The notes under the pieces: generated by a model | The model's database searches: none | Seen by the model: only the letters and a program-made list of their open reading frames with translations | What the model was told of the DNA's origin: nothing | Part shown: in pieces, positions 8,815 through 17,762 of the stretch | Layout: each line of letters begins with the position of its first letter | Position numbering within the stretch: the stretch's first letter is position 1 | Assembly: GCA_902775895.1 (NCBI GenBank) | Contig: CACYNO010000010.1 | Span: 1 to 49,990 of the forward strand | Reading direction: 5' to 3' | From: an uncultured Lachnospiraceae bacterium | Lineage (GTDB): Bacteria; Bacillota; Clostridia; Lachnospirales; Lachnospiraceae | DNA: 49,990 nucleotides | Position numbers and translations under genes: made by a program

Positions 8815-9357
8815 ATGCGTTTTACCACAAAAGACCTTGTAACCACGGCAGTAATGACAGCCATACTTTGTATATTAGGTCCTGTCAGCATCCCCATAGG
8901 TCCCGTACCCGTATCCCTTACCACTTTCGTGATCTTTCTGGGATTGTATATACTGGGATGTAAAAGATGTACTGTGTCCGTTCTGGTATATATACTTCTC
9001 GGTGCATCCGGTCTTCCTGTCTTTTCGGGCTTTCAGGGCGGGGTTTCCAAGATCACAGGTCCCACCGGCGGATATATCCTGGGCTTTATCCCCATGGTCC
9101 TTGCAGCGGGTCTGATCATCGATAAGATAAGAAGCCGCCCGGCTTTATGCCCGGTGGTAACTATTATCTCCTCCTGGATAGTTTACATCCCGGGGAGTCT
9201 CTGGCTTTCATACAGTACCGGTATACCCTTCGGCGCAGCAATGCTTGCGGGAGTTGTTCCCTTTATAGTCTTTGACATAATAAAAGCGCTCCTTGCCTTT
9301 GCCGTAGGCATGAGCGTGTACCGCAGATTAATGAGAGCCGGAGACCTTATCTCTTAA
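8815..9357 (+). CDS. bioY: Biotin transporter substrate-binding protein BioY
   Basis: BioY (180 residues) is the integral-membrane substrate-capture (S) component of an ECF-type biotin transporter. The sequence shows about six hydrophobic segments and the family signatures PVPVSLTTFVIFLGLYILG and YILLGASGLPVFSGFQGG, followed by GPTGGYILGF. No EcfA/EcfT genes are in the window, so it may use shared energising subunits or act alone. GGAG precedes the ATG. Its stop codon overlaps that of the convergent biotin ligase gene by 4 bp, tying biotin uptake to biotin attachment next to the acetyl-CoA carboxylase genes. Confidence 0.95.
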   Translation: MRFTTKDLVTTAVMTAILCILGPVSIPIGPVPVSLTTFVIFLGLYILGCKRCTVSVLVYILLGASGLPVFSGFQGGVSKITGPTGGYILGFIPMVLAAGLIIDKIRSRPALCPVVTIISSWIVYIPGSLWLSYSTGIPFGAAMLAGVVPFIVFDIIKALLAFAVGMSVYRRLMRAGDLIS

Positions 9358-9989
9358 TACGGCCACTTTTCCGGAGGAATTTTAAGGCGTTTCAGATACT
9401 TCTCTGAAATGTCTTTTTTTTCCGGGTATTGCAGCACCGCCTGCATACGGTTTGTCAGTTCCACCGTCAATTCCTTTTTGGGAATGACTTCTTTTGTATC
9501 AAATATCCCTCCGGCTCTTTCTTTTATATCCTCCGGCAGTACCTCTTTTTCAAGATAAAGATTTATCCCTATCCCCACTACTACCCATTCAAAACCTTTC
9601 TCTGCCGGTCTCGCCTCCGTCAGTATGCCGCATATTTTTCTGTCATTTAATAACAGATCATTTATCCATTTTATCTCCGGTGATCTGCCGGTTACTTTTT
9701 CAATAGCTTCGCATGCCGCCACCGCAGCCCCCATGGTGTATATATCACCGTCTTTGATATCGCTTTTTTCAGGCTTGAATATGTAGCTGGCATATATACC
9801 GCCTGAAGGAGAGTAAAAGCTTTTCCCCATGCGCCCCACTCCCTCTGTCTGCCTGTCGGCGATCACCACAGTCATATCTTTGGTATCGGGCCTTGCAGCT
9901 AATTCTTTGGCTGTTTTATTGGTCGATCCTAAAACATCATAATAAAATAAAACGGGCTTATCACCCGTTGATCTCTTTGTCCAAGTCAT
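9354..9989 (-). CDS. birA: Biotin-[acetyl-CoA-carboxylase] ligase without DNA-binding domain
   Basis: This 211-residue enzyme makes biotinyl-AMP and transfers biotin to the lysine of AccB. The adenylation loop appears as GVGRMGKSFYSPSGGIY, and the second signature as KWINDLLLNDRKICGIL (KWPND in most relatives). The N-terminal winged helix of bifunctional BirA is missing, so it should not act as a repressor. It is the last gene of the fatty-acid operon. Its start overlaps the end of the MarR-type regulator by 29 bp, suggesting coupled translation, and its stop overlaps the bioY stop. Confidence 0.93.
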   Translation of the reverse strand: MTWTKRSTGDKPVLFYYDVLGSTNKTAKELAARPDTKDMTVVIADRQTEGVGRMGKSFYSPSGGIYASYIFKPEKSDIKDGDIYTMGAAVAACEAIEKVTGRSPEIKWINDLLLNDRKICGILTEARPAEKGFEWVVVGIGINLYLEKEVLPEDIKERAGGIFDTKEVIPKKELTVELTNRMQAVLQYPEKKDISEKYLKRLKIPPEKWPY

Positions 9990-10413
9990 TTTTCATTTCC
10001 ATAAGCATCACTTCAAGAGTGTGATAAAAATTCTTCCACTCCGTCTTTGTCATGCGCTCCTCAATACGTGCCATAACATCATCCACATATGATGTACTCA
10101 CATTATAATAGTTCATATATTTATCAGTCACCTGAAGATAAAATTCTCTTTTATCTTCTTCAGACTGAATACGCTCAAGGTATCCCTTTTTTACAAGGTT
10201 ATTTACCTTGTACGCCGCATTGGGAGACGACATGTGCAGAAAACTTGCAAATTCATTTACGGTAGGCCTGTTAAGCGCGTAGATCACTTCCATGCAAAAG
10301 GTCTCAACCGTAGTCAGAGTCGCTTCCCTCTCTTCAAAATTTCTGAAAACTTCCCTGTAAAAGTGCATCTTAAATAACGTATAAACCTCTTCGAAAAGTT
10401 CTTTTGTAGTCAT
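9961..10413 (-). CDS. fabT: MarR-family regulator, FabT-like
   Basis: This 150-residue protein has a winged-helix core (about residues 40-100) with NEFASFLHMSSPNAAYKVNNLVKKGYLERIQ, typical of MarR recognition helix and wing. The start chosen is the MTTKELFEEV methionine, which has GAGGACAGG upstream; a longer in-frame start 45 bases earlier lacks support. It sits inside the acp-acc-fab operon, as FabT does in other Firmicutes (there at the operon head), so control of fatty-acid synthesis is likely. The palindrome at the acpP promoter is a candidate operator. The name fabT is by context; effector binding cannot be read. Confidence 0.8.
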   Translation of the reverse strand: MTTKELFEEVYTLFKMHFYREVFRNFEEREATLTTVETFCMEVIYALNRPTVNEFASFLHMSSPNAAYKVNNLVKKGYLERIQSEEDKREFYLQVTDKYMNYYNVSTSYVDDVMARIEERMTKTEWKNFYHTLEVMLMEMKNDLDKEING

Positions 10414-10477
10414 GGTCCTGTCCTCGATAATTATTTTTACAGGTAGATAATAACACACTATCGATCATTTTTCATTT

Positions 10478-10903
10478 TTATCCCACCACAAAGGTAAGCT
10501 CTGCTTCAACCGCAATCTCTCCGTCGACTTTAGCTGTCGCCCTGCCTGATCCGATAGGCCCTCTGGACCTTATTATCTCACAGGATAACTCCAGCACATC
10601 ACCCGGAACTACCTGTCGTTTAAATCTCGCCTCTTTTATCCCACCGAAAAAGACCAGCTTTCCCTTATTTTCTTCTTTGGTAAGGATGGCCACGGCTCCC
10701 GTTTGGGCAAGGGCTTCTATGATAAGCACACCGGGCATAACATGATATTCGGGAAAATGACCAAGAAACTGCATCTCATTTGCAGAAACGCATTTCACAG
10801 CCTCGGCACTCTTCCCCGGAGTGCAGTCCGTGATCTTATCTATAAGCAAAAAAGGATACCTGTGGGGTAATATTTTTTGTATCTCATTGGAATTTAATTT
10901 CAT
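10478..10903 (-). CDS. fabZ: 3-hydroxyacyl-ACP dehydratase FabZ
   Basis: FabZ (141 residues) dehydrates 3-hydroxyacyl-ACP to trans-2-enoyl-ACP. The hot-dog fold signature is clear: catalytic histidine in [11 protein letters not shown] (residues 12-22) and catalytic glutamate in [15 protein letters not shown] (about 56-70). Length is typical. The start lies 3 bases past the fabF stop, and the regulator gene follows. No FabA or FabN isomerase is visible in the window, so how unsaturated chains are made is not settled here. Confidence 0.97.
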   Translation of the reverse strand: MKLNSNEIQKILPHRYPFLLIDKITDCTPGKSAEAVKCVSANEMQFLGHFPEYHVMPGVLIIEALAQTGAVAILTKEENKGKLVFFGGIKEARFKRQVVPGDVLELSCEIIRSRGPIGSGRATAKVDGEIAVEAELTFVVG

Positions 10904-10906
10904 ATC

Positions 10907-12139
10907 TTATACCTTTTTGAACAAAAGCGTTGCATTGTGTCCGCCGAATCCAAATGAATTGGAAATGGCACATCTTATATCCGCTTCTTTTCCTTTGCCC
11001 GGAGTGTAATCTAAGTCGCACTCTTCATCCGGCACTTGAAGACCTGCCGTAGGCGGAACAAACCCTTCTTCTATAGCCTTTGCGGTAAGCACCGCCTCCA
11101 CCGCCGCACTGGCTCCTAGTAAATGTCCCGTCATGGATTTTGTAGAGCTTATTTTTAATTTATAAGCATGTTCGCCAAAGGCTTTTTTTATCGCCTTGGT
11201 CTCACACTCATCGTTCATCTTTGTGGAGGTTCCGTGTGCATTTACGTAGTCTACATCTTCCGGAGCAAGTCCGGCGTCCTCTATGGCTTCTTTTATACAG
11301 CGTGACGACTGGGTAACCTCGGGATTGAGAGCCGTCATATGATAAGCATCACAGGTTACTCCGTAACCTCCTATCTCAGCATAAATATGAGCACCACGTT
11401 TTACTGCATGCTCGTATTCCTCAAGGATAAGCACCGCTGCTCCCTCTCCCATAACAAATCCGTTTCTTTCTTTGTCAAAAGGAATGGATGCACGGACCGG
11501 ATCATCAGACTTAGAAAGTGCCTTCAATGCGGAGAACCCTCCCATGCACAAAGGCGTCACCGAAGCCTCGCTTCCTCCGGCAAACATCACATCACCGTAT
11601 CCGTCACGAATATATCTGAAGGCATCACCTATGCCGTTTGCAGCCGATGCACACGCCGTCACCGCACAGGTACACATTCCGTGTAGTCCGTACTTAATAG
11701 CGATATTTCCCGCCGCCATATTGGAGATAGCTTTCGGGATATAATACGGAGAAACCTTGTCAAAGCCCTTTGCAAGACCTCTGTCATGCTCCTCCTCTAT
11801 GGTCTTGATCCCGCCTATTCCGCTGGACAGTATCACTCCCCAACGGTCTCTTTCCTCCTCTGACTTTTCCAGACCGGAATCAGCGTAAGCCTGCGCCGCC
11901 GCACACATGGCATAAACGGTAAAATTGTCCATTTTTCTTGCCTCTGACTGATCCAGATATTTTTCCGTATCCAGATTCTTTATCTCACCTGCAAGCACGG
12001 CTTTGCGATCTGTTGCATCATATTTTGTAATGGGACCTATTCCGGGACGACCGTTTTTTGCGTTATCCCATGCCTCTTCCAAAGTGTTACCTATGGGAGA
12101 TATTATTCCCATGCCCGTTATGACCACTCTTCTTTTCAT
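10907..12139 (-). CDS. fabF: 3-oxoacyl-ACP synthase II
   Basis: FabF (410 residues) extends acyl-ACP by condensation with malonyl-ACP. The catalytic Cys-His-His triad is present in TACASAANGIGDAF (near residue 163), NAHGTSTKMND (near 303) and STKSMTGHLLGASAA (near 340). The C-terminal NSFGFGGHNATLLF is standard. The start overlaps the fabG stop by 4 bp (ATGA). The initiating synthase FabH is not encoded here and would have to be elsewhere. Confidence 0.98.
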   Translation of the reverse strand: MKRRVVITGMGIISPIGNTLEEAWDNAKNGRPGIGPITKYDATDRKAVLAGEIKNLDTEKYLDQSEARKMDNFTVYAMCAAAQAYADSGLEKSEEERDRWGVILSSGIGGIKTIEEEHDRGLAKGFDKVSPYYIPKAISNMAAGNIAIKYGLHGMCTCAVTACASAANGIGDAFRYIRDGYGDVMFAGGSEASVTPLCMGGFSALKALSKSDDPVRASIPFDKERNGFVMGEGAAVLILEEYEHAVKRGAHIYAEIGGYGVTCDAYHMTALNPEVTQSSRCIKEAIEDAGLAPEDVDYVNAHGTSTKMNDECETKAIKKAFGEHAYKLKISSTKSMTGHLLGASAAVEAVLTAKAIEEGFVPPTAGLQVPDEECDLDYTPGKGKEADIRCAISNSFGFGGHNATLLFKKV

Positions 12140-12879
12140 ACTGCCATACCTCCATCGACAGAAAGTACCTGTCCTGTTATATAACCGCTTTTCTTACCTG
12201 CAAAAAAGCATACTGCCTCTGCTATGTCTTCCGCTTTCCCCATGGATCCACAAGGAATAGATGAAAGCATCCTCTCCCGCGCTTCCTGCTTCATGCCTCC
12301 CGTCATGTCAGTCTCGATCATCCCGGGCGCCACTGCATTCACCGTGATCCCTTTAGATGCCAGTTCCTTTGCAAGAGACTTTGTCATTCCTATGACTCCG
12401 GCTTTGCTCGCAGAATAATTTACCTGACCTGCATTTCCGCGTATGCCGACAACACTGCTTATGCTGATGATACGTCCGTACCGGGACTTAAGCATAAGCT
12501 TTGATACATGTTTCATGCAGTTAAAAACACCTTTCAGGTTAATGGCTATCACGTCATCAAAATCCTGTTCACTCATCCTTAAGATGATATTGTCTTTTGT
12601 AATCCCTGCATTGTTTACCAGTATGTCTATCCCTCCGAAATGACCGGCAGCTTCTTTTACCATCTCTTCTACCTGTTTCTCGTCAGACACGTCACACTTT
12701 ATGCATAACGCCTTCACACCGAAGCTTTCACAGTCTTGGGCGGTTTTTTTTGCCGCCTCTTCGCTCCCCGCATAATTTATGACCACGTCAGCACCGCAGG
12801 ATGCCAGCTTCAACGCAACGGCACGCCCTATGCCTTTGCCTGCTCCCGTGACAAGAGCAGTTTGACCTTTAAGATCCAT
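12136..12879 (-). CDS. fabG: 3-oxoacyl-ACP reductase
   Basis: FabG (247 residues) is the NADPH-dependent reductase of the elongation cycle. It shows the SDR cofactor motif GAGKGIGRAVA (residues 12-22), NNAGI (about 89), the catalytic Ser-Tyr-Lys in SISSVVG and YSASKAG (near 140-160), and the terminal YITGQVLSVDGGM. Length and motifs are normal. It begins 13 bp past the fabD stop. Confidence 0.98.
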   Translation of the reverse strand: MDLKGQTALVTGAGKGIGRAVALKLASCGADVVINYAGSEEAAKKTAQDCESFGVKALCIKCDVSDEKQVEEMVKEAAGHFGGIDILVNNAGITKDNIILRMSEQDFDDVIAINLKGVFNCMKHVSKLMLKSRYGRIISISSVVGIRGNAGQVNYSASKAGVIGMTKSLAKELASKGITVNAVAPGMIETDMTGGMKQEARERMLSSIPCGSMGKAEDIAEAVCFFAGKKSGYITGQVLSVDGGMAV

Positions 12880-12892
12880 TTTTATCCTCCCT

Positions 12893-13831
12893 TTAACTTC
12901 CCGCCTTTTCTTTTAATCCTTCAACACCTTCAGCATCTTCCACACTGACACACTCCATGTCCGGCGCTGTTTTTCTTATAAACCCGGATATCACTTTACC
13001 CGGTCCTATCTCTATAACTCTTTCTACGCCCCTGTTTTCAAGATACTCTATTGTCTGCCTCATCTTTACCGGAGACTTTACCTGCATTTCAAGAAGCCCC
13101 GGGATGTTATCTTCATCTCTTCTCTCGCATCCCGTTACATTAAAGACAACGGGGATCTGCATCTCATGGAAGGCAACTTCGCTCTTAAAATAACCTTTAA
13201 GCTTTTCCGCTGCAGGCTCCATAAATTTTGTATGAAATGCAGAACTTACTTTAAGAGGAATGCATTTTAAATCCTTATCTTTTAATATCCTTGCGGCTTC
13301 CTCTGCTGCCTGCTTTTCACCGGAGATAACCACCTGACCCCTGCTGTTATAATTTGCCGGAGCAACATATTCTCCCGTACTTTCACACGCCTGCCTGCAC
13401 GCCTCTTCAATACTTTCTTCCTCTCCGCCTAGAACCGCGATCATTTTCGCATCAAGACCTTCACCTGCTTCCTTCATAACCCGTCCTCTGAAGGCCGTTA
13501 TTTTTATAAGTGTCTCAAGATCAAATACTCCTGACGCTGCCAGCGCACCGTATTCTCCCAGACTGAGGCCTGCGGTAAAGTCCACTTTTATCCCTGCTTC
13601 CTTAAATAAAGCAAATACCCCGTATCCGAAGGCCGCCATTACCGGCTGTATTATCTCGGTTCTTGCAAGTTCTTTTTCATCTGCATTAAACATTTTTTCT
13701 TTCAGGTTAAGATCCGTACATTCATCTGCCTTATCAATAATTTCCTTAAAGGTCTGAAATCTGTCATATAGGTCTTTTCCCATTCCCGGGTACTGGCTTC
13801 CCTGCCCCGCAAATACAACTGCCGTCTTCAT
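12893..13831 (-). CDS. fabD: Malonyl-CoA:ACP transacylase
   Basis: FabD (312 residues) moves malonyl from CoA to ACP. The N-terminal FAGQGSQYPGMGKDLY is typical, and the catalytic serine lies in GLSLGEYGAL (usually GHSLGEY; here Leu replaces the flanking His). The catalytic histidine is in SSAFHTKFM near residue 200. The start overlaps the fabK stop by 4 bp. The GLS variant occurs in some family members and need not mean loss of activity. Confidence 0.97.
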   Translation of the reverse strand: MKTAVVFAGQGSQYPGMGKDLYDRFQTFKEIIDKADECTDLNLKEKMFNADEKELARTEIIQPVMAAFGYGVFALFKEAGIKVDFTAGLSLGEYGALAASGVFDLETLIKITAFRGRVMKEAGEGLDAKMIAVLGGEEESIEEACRQACESTGEYVAPANYNSRGQVVISGEKQAAEEAARILKDKDLKCIPLKVSSAFHTKFMEPAAEKLKGYFKSEVAFHEMQIPVVFNVTGCERRDEDNIPGLLEMQVKSPVKMRQTIEYLENRGVERVIEIGPGKVISGFIRKTAPDMECVSVEDAEGVEGLKEKAGS

Positions 13832-14736
13832 TGTCCTATCCCCTCGTTTATCTCTTCTATTATGTCCTTAACCGGTCGTATCTCTTTTATCTGGCCGCAC
13901 ACCTGACCTGCCATAAGGGAACCTTCCTCCGTGTCTCCTTCAAGAACGGCTTTTCTGAGAGCGCCCAAGGTAAACCTTTCCAGCTCCTCCTTATCTGCTC
14001 CCTTCTTTTCCATCTCTATGTATGTCTTTGCCATTTTGTTTTTAACGGAACGTACGGGAGTTCCTGCGATACGCCCCATTACTATGGTGGCATTATCACC
14101 GGCTTTAAGGATCTTTTCTTTATAAGCCTCATGTATTGGACATTCCTCTGAAGCAAGAAGAGCGGTTCCTATCTGCACCCCGCAGGCACCCAGGATAAAT
14201 GCTGCTTTTGCCTGTATTGCACTCGCTATTCCTCCCGCCGCTATTACGGGGATATTGACCTCTTCCGTCATCTGGGGCACAAGCGTCATTGTGGTCATCT
14301 CCCCCACATGACCTCCGGCTTCGGTCCCTTCTGCGATCACAGCATCCGCACCGCAGCGCTCCATTCGTCTTCCCAATACGGTGGAAGCGCACACGGGTAT
14401 CACAGTAATCCCCGCCGATTTCCATTTTTCCATGTAAATGCCCGGACTTCCCGCACCTGTGGTAAGTACCTTTACTCCCTCTTTTATCACCAACTCCGCC
14501 AGATCTTCTATATGTGAACTCATTAGCATGAGATTTACCCCAAAGGGTTTGTCTGTCTTTTCTTTACATATCCTAATCTCTTTTTCAAGACGTTCCGCAT
14601 TCATGCCTCCTGCGGCTATGATCCCCAGTGCTCCTGCGTTTGAGCAGGCTGCCGCAAACTCACCCGTGGCAATATTTGCCATGCCTCCCTGTATGATGGG
14701 ATATTTTGTTTTTGTTATTTCATTTATATATCGCAT
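13828..14736 (-). CDS. fabK: FMN-dependent enoyl-ACP reductase FabK
   Basis: FabK (302 residues) carries out the last reduction of each elongation cycle with FMN and NAD(P)H. It has the TIM-barrel signatures of the nitronate monooxygenase/FabK group: YPIIQGGMANIATGEFAAACSNAG at the N-terminus (read as two blocks), GTEAGGHVGEM near residue 145 and PVIAAGGIAS near 170. FabK in this operon replaces FabI. Its start abuts the accDA stop directly. Confidence 0.96.
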   Translation of the reverse strand: MRYINEITKTKYPIIQGGMANIATGEFAAACSNAGALGIIAAGGMNAERLEKEIRICKEKTDKPFGVNLMLMSSHIEDLAELVIKEGVKVLTTGAGSPGIYMEKWKSAGITVIPVCASTVLGRRMERCGADAVIAEGTEAGGHVGEMTTMTLVPQMTEEVNIPVIAAGGIASAIQAKAAFILGACGVQIGTALLASEECPIHEAYKEKILKAGDNATIVMGRIAGTPVRSVKNKMAKTYIEMEKKGADKEELERFTLGALRKAVLEGDTEEGSLMAGQVCGQIKEIRPVKDIIEEINEGIGQ

Positions 14737-16377
14737 TTATGCTTCCTTTTCTTTTTTCTCCAGAGGACTATGCTCTTTTTCAAAATGACGGTATTTTTCA
14801 TACCTTGCATTTACCAGGTCTTCTCTCTTCAAAGTGTTAAGTTTGGTAATTTCACGGTAAATGATTTTTTTTAGCTCCGCGCAGAACTCTTTTAAGTTTC
14901 CGGAATTAAGACATCCTTCCGGTTCTTTTATAACCATGTCCGCTATTTTGTCGGCGTAAAGATCCCGGGCCGTCATCCTCATTATCTCGCAGGCTTCTGC
15001 TGCCCGGTCTCCGTCTTTCCACAAAATGGTGGCAAAACCTTCCGGTGAAAGAATGGAATACACGGCATTTTCCAAAACAAGAACCTTATCTGCAACACCT
15101 ATGGCAAGCGCTCCACCACTACTGCCTTCACCGGTAACCACACTTATCACCGGCACTCGCAAAGAGCTCATGGCGGCAAGGTTTTCTGCTATTGCCGTGC
15201 TTTGTCCGTTTTCTTCGGCTTCCATTCCGGGATATGCCCCCGGCGTATCTATAAATGTAATGACCGGGCGTCCGAACTTCTCAGCCTGCTTCATAAGGCG
15301 CAGTGCTTTACGGTATCCGGAAGGATTAGGCATGCCGAAGTTGTAACGTATATTTTCTTTTGTGTCCTTTCCTTTTCGCTGTGCTATGACAGTAACCGGA
15401 TGTCCGTCTAAAAACGCAACACCTCCCATAACGGAAAGGTCTTCTTTTCCCAATCGGTCCCCTGCAAGCTCCGTAAATTCATCAAAGATATTTTCTACTA
15501 TCTCTGTGTTTCTTGGTCTGTCTTTATCCCTTGCTCTCAGTACCCTCTCGTATGCACTTATATTTTCTGTAACGGGTAAAGAATCGTCTGCTTTATCCGT
15601 ATCGCATACACCGGGTACTGTCCCGTCATTATATTCCGGCAAGCTGTGAAGTTTTAAAATGCTCTTTATTACCCCGGGCATTTCCTCACGGGAAACTATC
15701 TTGTCAACAAAACCATGCTCAAGCTGAAACTCTGCTCTCTGAAATCCTTCAGGAAGTTTGTGTCCTATGGTCTTCTCAATAACCCTTGGTCCCGCAAAAC
15801 CTATAAGTGCTCCCGGCTCGGCCAGGATTATATCCCCGAGGCTTGCAAAGCTGGCACTAACTCCTCCCGTGGTGGGATGTGTAAGGACTGATATGAACAA
15901 ACCTCCGTGTTCTTTAAACCTGTTTATCGCTGCAGAAGTCTTTGCCATCTGCAAAAGAGAAAACATCCCCTCCTGCATACGGGCTCCTCCGCTGGCGCTG
16001 TAAATGATAAGTGGCAGTTTATCTTCATCCGCTTTCTCAATGATCCTTGTCAGCTTCTCTCCAACTACGGTTCCCATACTGCCCATTAAAAAATCCTTAT
16101 CCAAAAGGGCACAAGCCACTTCCATTCCTCCGGCTTTTCCTGTGCCGCAAATAAGGGCATCTTTTCTTTTTACATTTACTGTGGACAGCTTTTCTTTGTA
16201 TCCCGGAAACCTGAGAGGATCCGAAGTCTCAAGTTCCGTATAGTATTCCTTGAATGTACCGGGGTCCAGCAACTCCTCAAGTCTGTCTGACTCCTTGCCG
16301 CCACCTCCCATTTCCTCTCTATAACTTTTATAGGACAGTAGCGTCTTACGTTTATTTGCAAAAGGCTTATTCTTCAT
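14737..16377 (-). CDS. accDA: Fused acetyl-CoA carboxylase carboxyltransferase (beta-alpha)
   Basis: One 546-residue chain contains both halves of the carboxyltransferase that moves CO2 from carboxybiotin to acetyl-CoA. The AccD-like half (about 1-250) has IIYSASGGARMQEGMFSL and THPTTGGVSASFA. The AccA-like half (about 270-546) has VTVIAQRKGKDTKENI, FIDTPGAYPGMEAEE and GEGSSGGALAIGVADKV. The N-terminal Cys4 zinc ribbon of AccD is absent, replaced by a short basic leader. The start chosen overlaps the accC end by 11 bp and has only a weak ribosome site. Fusion with no frameshift appears genuine. Confidence 0.95.
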   Translation of the reverse strand: MKNKPFANKRKTLLSYKSYREEMGGGGKESDRLEELLDPGTFKEYYTELETSDPLRFPGYKEKLSTVNVKRKDALICGTGKAGGMEVACALLDKDFLMGSMGTVVGEKLTRIIEKADEDKLPLIIYSASGGARMQEGMFSLLQMAKTSAAINRFKEHGGLFISVLTHPTTGGVSASFASLGDIILAEPGALIGFAGPRVIEKTIGHKLPEGFQRAEFQLEHGFVDKIVSREEMPGVIKSILKLHSLPEYNDGTVPGVCDTDKADDSLPVTENISAYERVLRARDKDRPRNTEIVENIFDEFTELAGDRLGKEDLSVMGGVAFLDGHPVTVIAQRKGKDTKENIRYNFGMPNPSGYRKALRLMKQAEKFGRPVITFIDTPGAYPGMEAEENGQSTAIAENLAAMSSLRVPVISVVTGEGSSGGALAIGVADKVLVLENAVYSILSPEGFATILWKDGDRAAEACEIMRMTARDLYADKIADMVIKEPEGCLNSGNLKEFCAELKKIIYREITKLNTLKREDLVNARYEKYRHFEKEHSPLEKKEKEA

Positions 16378-17761
16378 CTTTTTTTATCTTTCTTCTGCTT
16401 TCTTTATCCCATTTCAAGATCAGGTCGCCGTGTTTTTTTAAAAAGGACGTGTTATAGCTTCCCGTTATAAAACCGGGACTAAACATTATCAGATACAGAA
16501 AATTCAGATTGGTCTTTATACCTTCCACCGTCATCTCTTCAAGAGCCGCTCTCATTTTCTTTATAGCCTTCATACGTCCCGGAGCATGTACTATCACCTT
16601 CGCTATCATGGAATCATAATAGGGACTCACCCTGCCTCCCGTGTGCAAGGCGTTTTCGCAACGTACTCCGAAGCCTCCCGGAAGATGTAAAAAAGATATA
16701 TCCCCCGGCGAAGGAGTAAATCCCGCTTCCGGATCTTCTGCATTTATACGGCACTCTATGGCATGACCTCTGATTCTGATTTCCGACTGTTTAAAGGACA
16801 GTTCCTTGCCTGCGGCAATGCGTATCTGCTCACGCATAAGATCTATACCCGTTACCATTTCGGTAATGCAGTGTTCCACCTGTATACGGGTGTTCATCTC
16901 TATAAAATAGAAATTCCCCTTTTGATCCACCACAAACTCCACTGTGCCGGCACTGTAGTAGCCCACTGCCTTTGCCGCCTTAAGAGCCGCTTCATGTATA
17001 GCTTTTCTTTGGGAAGGCGTTAGGCTTCTTGCCGGTGTCTCTTCGATCAGCTTCTGGTTTCTGCGCTGCATGGAACAGTCACGCTCTCCCAAATGTACTA
17101 TGTTGCCATGGCTGTCTCCCATTATCTGTACTTCTATATGTCTGGGATTTATTATCAGCTTTTCCAGGTAGAGTGCTCCGTTTCCGAATGCCGCCTGTGC
17201 CTCAGCGTAAGCCTCGTCAAAAGCTCTTTTCATCTCCGACTTTTCAGTAACTATCCTCATGCCTCTTCCGCCGCCACCGGCAGATGCTTTAAGGAGTACG
17301 GGATAACCAACCTTTTCTGCTATCTTTTCTGCTTCTTCAGGGGATGACAATTCCCCGTCTGATCCGGGGACTGTGGGAACTCTTTTCTTTTTCATCAGCT
17401 CCCTTGCGGACTGCTTGTCTCCCATTTTCCTGATGATATCAGAAGATGGACCGATAAATATCACTCCATCTTCTTCGCACATACCGGCAAAATCGGCATT
17501 TTCCGATAAAAATCCGTAACCGGGATGAACTGCATCACACTTATAAGCTTTGGCCGCGTCAAGTATTGCCTGTTTGTTCAGATAACTTTTTGAGGCTTCA
17601 GCAGGACCGATACACACGGACCTTGTGGCAAAGTTTGCAGGCATGGAGGATTTGTCCTCTTCTGATACGGCAAGAACCGTCTCTATACCCATTTCCCTGC
17701 AGCAACGGATGATACGCATGGCTATCTCGCCTCTGGATGCTATTAAAATTCGTTTAAACAT
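16367..17761 (-). CDS. accC: Biotin carboxylase subunit of acetyl-CoA carboxylase
   Basis: AccC (464 residues) carboxylates biotin on AccB using ATP and bicarbonate. The sequence shows the biotin-carboxylase N domain (RILIASRGEIAMRIIR), the ATP-grasp glycine loop ASAGGGGRGMRIV near residue 165, HIEVQIMGD and ERDCSMQRRNQKLIEE, and the catalytic FIEMNTRIQVEHCITEM near 287-303. Length is as expected. It sits one base downstream of the accB stop. The C-terminus is a short lysine-rich tail. Confidence 0.98.
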   Translation of the reverse strand: MFKRILIASRGEIAMRIIRCCREMGIETVLAVSEEDKSSMPANFATRSVCIGPAEASKSYLNKQAILDAAKAYKCDAVHPGYGFLSENADFAGMCEEDGVIFIGPSSDIIRKMGDKQSARELMKKKRVPTVPGSDGELSSPEEAEKIAEKVGYPVLLKASAGGGGRGMRIVTEKSEMKRAFDEAYAEAQAAFGNGALYLEKLIINPRHIEVQIMGDSHGNIVHLGERDCSMQRRNQKLIEETPARSLTPSQRKAIHEAALKAAKAVGYYSAGTVEFVVDQKGNFYFIEMNTRIQVEHCITEMVTGIDLMREQIRIAAGKELSFKQSEIRIRGHAIECRINAEDPEAGFTPSPGDISFLHLPGGFGVRCENALHTGGRVSPYYDSMIAKVIVHAPGRMKAIKKMRAALEEMTVEGIKTNLNFLYLIMFSPGFITGSYNTSFLKKHGDLILKWDKESRRKIKKDEE

Positions 17762-17762
17762 G

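Noticed and set aside
8815-9357. Possible BirA-type operator in front of bioY
   Set aside because: The only biotin ligase seen has no DNA-binding domain, and the palindrome does not match the BirA consensus I know.
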